36,274 bases of DNA, from the NCBI RefSeq assembly GCF_014773395.1, contig NZ_JACXAF010000031.1, positions 1 to 36,274 of the forward strand. The letters run 5' to 3'. Source of the DNA: Neiella litorisoli. Lineage in GTDB: Bacteria > Pseudomonadota > Gammaproteobacteria > Enterobacterales > Neiellaceae. Position 1 is the first letter of the stretch. Every line of letters starts with the position of its first letter. The notes below the pieces were generated by a model. The model worked only from the letters and a program-made list of their open reading frames with translations. It ran no database searches and was not told the origin of the DNA. The translations under genes and the position numbers were made by a program. Below, piece by piece: positions 5,650 through 12,990 of the stretch.

Positions 5650-8355
5650 ATGTCTCAGTCATCATGCAAAACAATCAAAACAACGTGCGCCTATTGCGGC
5701 GTTGGCTGTGGTATTGAAGCCAGCGTTAACGAAACCGAGCGGCAAGTACTGATCAACGGTGATGACAATCACCCAGCCAACTTCGGCAGACTTTGCTCAA
5801 AAGGTAGCTCGCTGGGCGAAACCATTGATGTTTCTAGCCGCTTGCTGACACCTTACATTGGCCAACAGGCGACCGACTGGAATACGGCTCTGGATGCAGT
5901 CGCCAGCACCTTCTCGCAAATTATTGCCGAACATGGCCCAGATTCAGTGGCGATTTATGGCAGTGGTCAGCTGCTGACAGAAGACTACTATGTGGCGAAC
6001 AAACTGATGAAAGGCTTTATTGGTAGCGCCAATATCGATACCAATAGTCGGCTTTGTATGTCTTCAGCTGTCTCCGGTCACAAACGTGCATTCGGCACCG
6101 ACACCGTGCCCAATTGCTACGATGATTTGGAGCTCGCCGACTTAGTGGTGATCACCGGCTCGAATATGGCTTGGTGTCACCCGATTTCTTATCAGCGCAT
6201 TCGCGCTGCCAAAGCAAAAAATCCCAACATGCGGGTGGTGGTAATCGATCCAAGACGAACCGCGACCTGCGACATTGCCGATCTCCATTTACCGCTTGCC
6301 GGCGGCAGTGATGTGGTGCTGTTTAACGGCTTGCTCAACCATTTAGTCAATGGCCAGTATCTGCAACAAGAGTACATCGACAATCACACTCAGGGCTTTG
6401 CCGAAGCCGTTGCGGCCGCACAGCAAGATGCAGGCGATTTAGCCGAAGTTGCACTCAGAACGCGCCTTAGTGAGCGCGATTTGGTGACTTTCTACAACTG
6501 GTTTGCAGAAACAGACAAAGTCGTGACTGCTTACAGCCAAGGGGTCAAGCAATCATCCAGTGGCGTCGATAAGGTCAACTCGATTCTCAATTGCCATTTA
6601 GCAACTGGCCGGATTGGTAAGCCCGGCGCTGGCCCGCTGTCGATGACAGGCCAACCCAACGCCATGGGTGGCCGCGAAGTTGGCGGCTTAGCCACCACAC
6701 TTGCCGCCCATATGGAATTCAACATTGACGGCGACACCGACCGGGTCGCTCGATTCTGGAATGCCGCCAATATGGCGACCAAGCCCGGTCTGCCTGCAGT
6801 GGAGTTGTTCGAAGCAATTGCCGCGGGCAAAATCAAAGCGGTTTGGATCATGGCCACCAACCCAGTGGTGAGTTTGCCAAACGCCGATCAAGTCAAAGCC
6901 GCATTGCAGCAATGTCCTTTTGTTGTGGTCAGCGACTGTGTCGCCAACACCGACACATTAGAGTTGGCGCATATTAAACTGCCAGCGCAAGGCTGGAGCG
7001 AGAAAGACGGCATTGTGACTAATTCCGAGCGCCGCTTGTCGCATCAGCGGGCTTTGCTACCGCCTGCCGGCGAAGCCAAGCCTGATTGGTGGATTATTTC
7101 TCAGGTTGGCCAGCGCTTAGGCTTTAAAGATGCGTTTAACTACCAGCATCAGGTTGAGATCTTTCGCGAACATGCAGCGTTATCTGGTTTTGAAAACTCA
7201 TCAGAGCAACGCCTTCGTGATTTTGATATTTCGGCATTTGCCAACATTTCACAACAGCAATACGAAGACTTTGAGCCCATCCAGTGGCCGGTGAACCAGC
7301 AGTACCCCAATGGTAAAGAGCGCTTTTTTGCCGATGGCCAGTTTTACACGCCAAACCGCAAAGCCAACTTCATTGCCTTAACCGGCAGAGCGCCAGGTAA
7401 TTTGCCAGACCAAGAATATCCTCTAGTGCTCAACACGGGTCGCCTGCGCGATCAGTGGCACACCATGACCCGCAGCGCACTGGCTCCGCGTCTTAATCAG
7501 CACCGGCCAGAGCCGTTTGTTGAAGTAAATCCGCAGGATGCCGCTAAATACGGCCTGAAAGATGGTCATATTGCGCACTTGCAAAGCCGTTGGGGGCAAA
7601 TGTATGCACGTGTCAATGTCTCCGAATCACAAGTTGCTGGCGACGTATTTGTACCCATGCATTGGACCGAACAATACGCCAGCAAAGGACGCATGGGTGC
7701 CGTGGTCAACCCTGTGGTGGATCCGGTGTCGGGTCAGCCCGAAAGTAAACACACGCCCATCCGCATCGCACCATATCAGGCGGAATGGCATGGTTTTGTA
7801 CTAAGCCGCCAACCGCTGCCTGATGCCGGTATTGATTATCAGGTGAAAGTGAATTGTCAGGGCTATCTGCGCTATGAATTAGCGGGCTACGATCAGTCTT
7901 CACTGTCGATTGACTGGGTTAAGCAATGGTTGTCGCAAGTTTATCCGGCACTGAGCTGGCAGTACCTTGATGACGCCAAGTTGGGTTTATTGCGCGTCGC
8001 CGGCTATCAGGGCAATAGCCTGATGTTCGTGCTATGTATCGCCACCACGCCAGATATTCGGATGCTGCCTGAGCGTAATTTCCTCAGTTCGCTATTCGCC
8101 AAATCGCAGCTGCAGCCTGACGAGCGCCTCGCATTGCTCAGTGGCCTGCCTACGGCAGGTGCAGAGGATACCGGCGCTCAGGTTTGTGCATGCTTTAATG
8201 TCGGCGAGAAGACCATTCGCAAAGCCATCCGTGAAAACGGCCTGACGAGCTATCAGGAAGTGGGTAAATGCTGTAAAGCAGGCACCAATTGCGGCTCTTG
8301 TGTACCTGAAATCAAAACCATTCTGGCCTCCATGGTAGAGACACAGCCCGCTTAA
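5650..8355 (+). CDS. nasA: assimilatory nitrate reductase catalytic subunit NasA
   Basis: This is a 901-residue molybdopterin (bis-MGD) oxidoreductase that reduces nitrate to nitrite in the cytoplasm; no Tat signal is present. The N-terminal 4Fe-4S ligands are C13, C16, C20 and C49 (CAYCGVGC and RLCSKG). C136 in NSRLCMSS is the expected molybdenum ligand. The molydopterin dinucleotide-binding domain covers about 580-700 (NTGRLRDQWHTMTRS). A C-terminal BFD-like [2Fe-2S] domain (about 845-890) has C846-x-C848 and C881-x2-C884. This matches the Klebsiella-type NasA that accepts electrons from NasC. A GGAGG lies upstream, inside the end of nasC. Nitrite reductase and nitrate transport genes are not in the window. 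Confidence 0.95.
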   Translation: MSQSSCKTIKTTCAYCGVGCGIEASVNETERQVLINGDDNHPANFGRLCSKGSSLGETIDVSSRLLTPYIGQQATDWNTALDAVASTFSQIIAEHGPDSVAIYGSGQLLTEDYYVANKLMKGFIGSANIDTNSRLCMSSAVSGHKRAFGTDTVPNCYDDLELADLVVITGSNMAWCHPISYQRIRAAKAKNPNMRVVVIDPRRTATCDIADLHLPLAGGSDVVLFNGLLNHLVNGQYLQQEYIDNHTQGFAEAVAAAQQDAGDLAEVALRTRLSERDLVTFYNWFAETDKVVTAYSQGVKQSSSGVDKVNSILNCHLATGRIGKPGAGPLSMTGQPNAMGGREVGGLATTLAAHMEFNIDGDTDRVARFWNAANMATKPGLPAVELFEAIAAGKIKAVWIMATNPVVSLPNADQVKAALQQCPFVVVSDCVANTDTLELAHIKLPAQGWSEKDGIVTNSERRLSHQRALLPPAGEAKPDWWIISQVGQRLGFKDAFNYQHQVEIFREHAALSGFENSSEQRLRDFDISAFANISQQQYEDFEPIQWPVNQQYPNGKERFFADGQFYTPNRKANFIALTGRAPGNLPDQEYPLVLNTGRLRDQWHTMTRSALAPRLNQHRPEPFVEVNPQDAAKYGLKDGHIAHLQSRWGQMYARVNVSESQVAGDVFVPMHWTEQYASKGRMGAVVNPVVDPVSGQPESKHTPIRIAPYQAEWHGFVLSRQPLPDAGIDYQVKVNCQGYLRYELAGYDQSSLSIDWVKQWLSQVYPALSWQYLDDAKLGLLRVAGYQGNSLMFVLCIATTPDIRMLPERNFLSSLFAKSQLQPDERLALLSGLPTAGAEDTGAQVCACFNVGEKTIRKAIRENGLTSYQEVGKCCKAGTNCGSCVPEIKTILASMVETQPA

Positions 8356-8363
8356 TCAATCGC

Positions 8364-8396
8364 TGTCACATTGCGATGCGCTGTCGCAATGTGACA
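8364..8396 (+). terminator. terminator-like hairpin after nasA
   Basis: TGTCACATTGCGA (8364-8376) and TCGCAATGTGACA (8384-8396) form a perfect 13-bp stem with a 7-base loop, 8 bases after the nasA stop. The downstream TCCCTTTC is only weakly T-rich. It separates nasA from the convergent Amt fusion gene. Confidence 0.65.
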
Positions 8397-8422
8397 TCCC
8401 TTTCATTGATACCAATCCAGTT

Positions 8423-8446
8423 ATAGCAATCCATATAGATTGCTAT
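8423..8446 (-). terminator. hairpin at the end of the Amt-GGDEF-EAL gene
   Basis: ATAGCAATC (8423-8431) and GATTGCTAT (8438-8446) form a perfect 9-bp stem with a 6-base loop that touches the stop codon of the minus-strand gene. There is no T-run on that strand, so it may stabilise the message end rather than terminate alone. Confidence 0.45.
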
Positions 8447-11400
8447 TAGACCGCACCTTCGAGAGCCCTAGCTGCCAACTTGACCTCTTTCGCCGGTAGC
8501 GGCTTATAGAACAAGTAACCCTGATACATATTGCAACCGCGGGTTTGCAAAAACTCCAACTGCTGCTGCGTTTCAACCCCTTCGGCCACCGTAATCAAAT
8601 CTAAGTTTTGCGCCAAGCTAATGATGGTTGCGCAAATCTGGCCATCTTCGACGGTTGATGCGCATTCATCAACAAATGAGCGATCAATTTTAAGCACGTC
8701 GATAGGCAAGCTTTTCAGGTAATTCAACGAGGAATAGCCGGTCCCAAAGTCATCCACTGAGATTTTCAGCGCCAACTGTTTGAGCGCCGCCATCACTTCG
8801 ATGCAGCGTTCGATATCGGTCAACAACACCCCTTCGGTGATCTCAACCTCCAGTAATGATCCATCAATTTGATAATGCTCAAGGCGCTGTTTAACGAATT
8901 CCACCAAAGGCCCAGACACCATGTGTCGGCCTGAGATGTTGACCGACACTGGCACCAACTTTTTACCCTCGCGCTGCCAACACTGCATTTGTTGCAACAC
9001 ATCATCAATGGCCTTTTCACCGAGCTGAATAATCAGATCCGACTCTTCTGCCAACGGAATAAATTCACTGGGCGAAATCAGCCCTTCCTTTGGATGTTGC
9101 CAGCGAATCAAGGCTTCGAGGCCAACAATATCGCCATTGGCAATGACCTTGGGCTGATACACCATGTAGAACTGATCACCGCTGCTGACTGCTTTGCGCA
9201 TCTCTTGCTCGTAGTCGAAGTGACGGGCCGCAGTTTTGGCCATATCAGGCTGAAACAATTGATAATTATCGCGGCCTTTTTGTTTCGCGCTGTACATGGC
9301 TAAATCCGCATACTGCATTAACAAATCGGCACTGACGGTGTCATTCTCAGCAATGGCAATACCAACGCTAGTCGGAATATTAATCTCGCGACCTTCCAGT
9401 AGCAGCGGCTCGCGCATCACATCAAGAATGGCTTGGGCTTTATCGCAGGCGGCTCGGTCGCTGAAAGCGCCGGTGACTAGCACGACAAATTCATCGCCGC
9501 CCCAACGAGCAATAATGTCATCCGCCCGAGTCACCCGAGTTAAACGGTTGGCAACTTCACAAAGTAAGTCGTCACCAGCACGATGACCGAGGGTATCGTT
9601 AATTTTCTTAAAGCGGTCGAGATCTAAGAAAAACAGCACCACACGCTCTTGGAAATTGCTCGATTGCTCAATCGCTCGCACCATCGAATCCATCAGGTAG
9701 GTGCGGTTATACAGCCCCGTCAGCGGGTCGCTGTACGCCAGTTGTTTCAGCTTTTCTTGCAGTTTGAGCTGGCGGGTCACATCACGAATGTGCAAGGTGA
9801 ACTCGTTAGAATTACGGTCAAAGTCGGCCGCCGTTACGGTGATCTCAGCCGGAAATGAATCACCTGAGTTACGCAGCAGGGTAATCGCATTGCGCCGGTT
9901 TCGAAGCAAACCGCAAGACGATGAAAATTTATGGCGCAGGCTTTCGCGCACCGAGGTTCGATCATCAACAGTGATAAATAGTTCAATAAAATCTTTGCCT
10001 GTGACATGACTTTTTAGATAGCCAAAGGTGCGCTCGGCGGCGGGATTAAATTCGATTATTCTGCCGACTAAATCGACCGTCAAAATGGAATCCATTGAAG
10101 AGTCAAGGATCGCGCTTTTACGCTTTTCGCTGGAACGAAAACGATCAATAGCATCGTCTCGTTTGCCGATCTCCTCACTCACTCGGGCAATCACTTCGTT
10201 GTATTGCTTGGCAATTTGCCCCACTTCGGTAAATGGCTCGACCGGTACCGGCTCGGAGAACCTGCCTTCGCGCTGTTGCTTATGCATGGAGCCCAGCAAA
10301 TCAATCAGTTCCGTTGATGCCCGATGCTCGGAAATGTTCATGCCCTGCAATTCATCTTCAGCACTAACGCGCAGTGGCAGCTTACGATTCAACAGCCACA
10401 ACATGACGTAGCTGACTGTAAAGCTGTAACAGCAGATCGCCGCCACCCCAAGTAGCTGCACCCACAGCTGACCGAAGCCACTTAATCCGGTTGCCAATAT
10501 TGCCGGATCACCAAACACAGCAACGGCTATGGTGCCCCAAATGCCACAAAACAGGTGGGCCGGCACCACTCCCAACGCATCATCAATACGGAGCGATTCA
10601 ATCCATTGGGTACCAACACAAACAATCGCCCCTGAGCACATGCCAATCATCATGGCTTCAACCGGCACCACCGCATGGCAGCTTGCCGTCACGCCCACCA
10701 AGCCACCGATGACGCCGTTCATAATGGCACCGACATCAACGTAGCGATGGCGCAAATAATGGCACCCCGCGGCAATAATTCCGCCCCAAACCGCCGCCAC
10801 GCATGTATTGAGCATAATCAACGGCACTTGTTCGTTGAGCGCTAAGGTACTGCCGCCATTAAAGCCAAACCAGCCCAGCCAGATCAGCAGCGTGCCGAGT
10901 ACCGACATGGGTAAATTACTGCCCTGCAAAAAGCTGCGATTATCAGAAAAGCGGCCAATGCGCGGGCCAATGATCATGATTGCAGCCAACGCCACACAGC
11001 CTCCCACCGCATGGACCACGGCGGCACCAGCAAAATCGACAAATCCCAACGCTTCTAACCAGCCAGCATTACCCGACTGATAGATCGACGCCCAGCTCCA
11101 GTGGCCAGGGATCGGATAAATAATGGCCGACAGCATCGCCGCTGCGGCGAGATAACCGACGAAACTCATCCGCTCAGCAACGGCGCCGGACATTAAGGTA
11201 GCGGCAGTGCCACAAAACATCATTTGAAAAATAAAGAAGCTGGTCTGCTCTGCGCTCTGGCTGCCACCAAAGACAAAATCACTGAAACCGAATAAACCGC
11301 CCTGACTGGCGCCAAACATCAAGGCAAAGCCAAACAGCCAAAAAATAATCGCTGCGACGATAAAATCGGAGATGTTTTTAGCGGCGACATTAATGCTGTT

Positions 11401-11493
11401 TTTACTGCGGATCTTGCCGGTTTCAAGACACAGAAAACCAGCCTGCATGAAAAACACCAAAACTGACGCGATGAGAAGCCACGAATATTGCAT
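8446..11493 (-). CDS. ammonium transporter fused to PAS, GGDEF and EAL domains
   Basis: This is a 1015-residue membrane protein. Residues 1 to about 373 form an Amt/Mep/Rh channel (about 11 helices). It keeps the pore twin histidines H161 (DFAGAAVVHAVGG) and H313 (VVPAHLFCGIWG), D153 and the GHWSW segment. A cytoplasmic HAMP-like linker (about 380-450) and a PAS domain (about 460-572) lead to a GGDEF domain (RWGGDEF, 665-669) with an upstream I-site RxxD (R656-D659), then a complete EAL domain (EAL 793-795, SVNISG, DDFGTGYSSL 914-923, KIDRSF, VAEGVET). All catalytic motifs look intact, so it may both make and degrade c-di-GMP. ATG 11493 follows GGGAGG; an upstream in-frame TTG (11508) lacks a suitable site. 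It converges on nasA and has its own sigma-54-like promoter. Transport versus sensing is not decided by sequence. Confidence 0.93.
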   Translation of the reverse strand: MQYSWLLIASVLVFFMQAGFLCLETGKIRSKNSINVAAKNISDFIVAAIIFWLFGFALMFGASQGGLFGFSDFVFGGSQSAEQTSFFIFQMMFCGTAATLMSGAVAERMSFVGYLAAAAMLSAIIYPIPGHWSWASIYQSGNAGWLEALGFVDFAGAAVVHAVGGCVALAAIMIIGPRIGRFSDNRSFLQGSNLPMSVLGTLLIWLGWFGFNGGSTLALNEQVPLIMLNTCVAAVWGGIIAAGCHYLRHRYVDVGAIMNGVIGGLVGVTASCHAVVPVEAMMIGMCSGAIVCVGTQWIESLRIDDALGVVPAHLFCGIWGTIAVAVFGDPAILATGLSGFGQLWVQLLGVAAICCYSFTVSYVMLWLLNRKLPLRVSAEDELQGMNISEHRASTELIDLLGSMHKQQREGRFSEPVPVEPFTEVGQIAKQYNEVIARVSEEIGKRDDAIDRFRSSEKRKSAILDSSMDSILTVDLVGRIIEFNPAAERTFGYLKSHVTGKDFIELFITVDDRTSVRESLRHKFSSSCGLLRNRRNAITLLRNSGDSFPAEITVTAADFDRNSNEFTLHIRDVTRQLKLQEKLKQLAYSDPLTGLYNRTYLMDSMVRAIEQSSNFQERVVLFFLDLDRFKKINDTLGHRAGDDLLCEVANRLTRVTRADDIIARWGGDEFVVLVTGAFSDRAACDKAQAILDVMREPLLLEGREINIPTSVGIAIAENDTVSADLLMQYADLAMYSAKQKGRDNYQLFQPDMAKTAARHFDYEQEMRKAVSSGDQFYMVYQPKVIANGDIVGLEALIRWQHPKEGLISPSEFIPLAEESDLIIQLGEKAIDDVLQQMQCWQREGKKLVPVSVNISGRHMVSGPLVEFVKQRLEHYQIDGSLLEVEITEGVLLTDIERCIEVMAALKQLALKISVDDFGTGYSSLNYLKSLPIDVLKIDRSFVDECASTVEDGQICATIISLAQNLDLITVAEGVETQQQLEFLQTRGCNMYQGYLFYKPLPAKEVKLAARALEGAV

Positions 11494-11600
11494 CAGAATC
11501 CCTCCCAACTACATGGTTCGTCATTACTAGGAAATGTGGAAAATAAAGCCATAAGAACAGAGGAAACTGAGTGCTTTCATTGAGTTAAGCACTAAACAAC

Positions 11601-11615
11601 GCAAGTTTTAAGCCA
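11601..11615 (-). promoter_or_regulatory. candidate sigma-54 promoter of the Amt fusion gene
   Basis: On the minus strand TGGCTTAAAACTTGC has GG and GC exactly 10 bases apart and keeps TGGC and TTGC, losing only the AC of the consensus TGGCAC-N5-TTGC. Transcription would start near 11590, giving a leader of about 95 bases. It is weaker than the nas promoter but in a position and biological context that fit. Confidence 0.5.
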
Positions 11616-11693
11616 CTGTTTGAATCAGTCGCCAAGCGGTTGAAATAATGAACAATAGTGTGATTTTTAAGGCTATAAATCCGCTTTGGTGCG

Positions 11694-11710
11694 CGCATCA
11701 TAACGGTGCA
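11694..11710. promoter_or_regulatory. candidate NtrC-binding site upstream of the Amt fusion gene
   Basis: CGCATC-ATAAC-GGTGCA matches the NtrC consensus at 10 of 12 positions with the right spacing. It lies about 80 bp upstream of the proposed -24 element, similar to the nas arrangement. Its right half overlaps the hairpin at 11705-11735, so the match could be incidental. Confidence 0.35.
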
Positions 11711-11735
11711 ACGCACTGGCATTGCGCGTTGCACC
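11705..11735 (-). terminator. hairpin after the TPR lipoprotein gene
   Basis: GGTGCAACGC (11705-11714) and GCGTTGCACC (11726-11735) form a 10-bp perfect stem with an 11-base loop, about 45 bases beyond the stop of the minus-strand RND operon. No T-run follows, so its role as a terminator is likely but not certain. Confidence 0.5.
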
Positions 11736-11779
11736 ATGAGTGAGTTATTCGTATTTGGAAGCTCGCAGTAAAGAGCTTG

Positions 11780-12970
11780 CTACTTAATGGCCTGCTCCAA
11801 CAATAGGATTTTTGCCTGATAGGTTTGCTGCTCTTCACTGGTATAAGCATATTGATGAGCGAGCTGCATCGCCTCATTCGCTTTTTGCAACTGTCCCAGC
11901 TGGTAGTAGTTTTTAGCCAGACCAAAGTAGCCTTCGTGAAGATAGGGGGCCAGCTCAATAGCGCGCTGATAGCTGCGGAGAGAAAGCGCAAGCTGATCAT
12001 TGGCAAATGCTCGTTCAGCAACGTCAAGCCATCGATATGGATTGTCATCAGTCGCCAACGCATATTGCTGAGCCACTTGCGCGGCTTGCTTCGCTCGGCC
12101 TTGTCGGTTGAGCAAGATGACGTAATTGCTCACCGAATTAGTCGAAAAGTTGGTATGCGCTAGCGTGAATTGGTAAATCAACTCAGCTTGGCTGTCATCG
12201 CCATGTTGAGCAAACAATACTGCAAGCATATTGAGGCTTTCGGCGTTGTTTGGGGCCACCAGCAACCCCTGTTGCAACAACGAAAACGCTAAATCGTATT
12301 GCTGACGGATCAACGCTTCTGCGGCTAAGTTCTGATAGAACATCGCGACAAAATCATCATCCGACACCTTGACGCCAGCGACGTTGCCGCTTTGCGGAAA
12401 GTAATCGATCACAATTTTGGGTTTAGCCAAAACCATGGCCCCTTGCCGAGCGCTGTAATTTGGCTCATACACGTGACTGCGAACGTGACTGGAAAGCATC
12501 AAAATGCCGTTATAGCGCCGAAATACCGGAGCAACATTGACCCGCTGATAATCAACATCAATGTCAACCAAACGCGCCAAAGCTGCGGTAACTATGGCCA
12601 GCGATAGGCAATTACCCGATTGTTGCAACAAGGCTTGTTCCGCTGCGTAGGTATGGCCCTTGAAGTCAAATCCTTGAAGAATACTCTCTAAGTAATTGAA
12701 CAGTCGCATGTGACCGGCCACATCTTGTTGCTCTGCATTGTGGTAATAGCTTAGAAAATGCTCTTTCTGTTGCTCGTTGAGAGCAAATATATCCGCTGGC
12801 GAAGGCACCTCCACCAACGAGAAAGCAGAGCCATCATAGCGCAGCTGGGACGTTGATTTGAGCTCACTATTCGGCGTTTTAGCGCAGCCTGCCATTATCA
12901 GCGACACCGACATAGCAAACCCAAACAAAACAATAACCCCAGCGCGCTTCATCACAATCCATGTTGACAT
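11780..12970 (-). CDS. lipoprotein with transglutaminase-like and TPR domains
   Basis: This is a 396-residue envelope lipoprotein with a signal peptide and lipobox IMAGC (C29). Residues about 60-200 look like a transglutaminase-like fold, with candidate triad C121 in QSGNCLSLA, H162 or H166 in SSHVRSHVYE, and D189 in KIVIDY. The rest (about 210-390) is a series of tetratricopeptide repeats, for example LLQQGLLVAPNNAESLNMLA and SYQRAIELAPYLHEGYFGLA. A second ATG at 12952 (MKRAG) is an alternative start; I keep the first because AAGGGA lies upstream of it. It follows the RND pump gene by 20 bases and is the last gene of that operon. Whether it acts on the pump or as a protease or amidase-like enzyme is unknown. 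Confidence 0.82.
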   Translation of the reverse strand: MSTWIVMKRAGVIVLFGFAMSVSLIMAGCAKTPNSELKSTSQLRYDGSAFSLVEVPSPADIFALNEQQKEHFLSYYHNAEQQDVAGHMRLFNYLESILQGFDFKGHTYAAEQALLQQSGNCLSLAIVTAALARLVDIDVDYQRVNVAPVFRRYNGILMLSSHVRSHVYEPNYSARQGAMVLAKPKIVIDYFPQSGNVAGVKVSDDDFVAMFYQNLAAEALIRQQYDLAFSLLQQGLLVAPNNAESLNMLAVLFAQHGDDSQAELIYQFTLAHTNFSTNSVSNYVILLNRQGRAKQAAQVAQQYALATDDNPYRWLDVAERAFANDQLALSLRSYQRAIELAPYLHEGYFGLAKNYYQLGQLQKANEAMQLAHQYAYTSEEQQTYQAKILLLEQAIK

Positions 12971-12990
12971 TGCCCAGTTCCCTTAGATGG

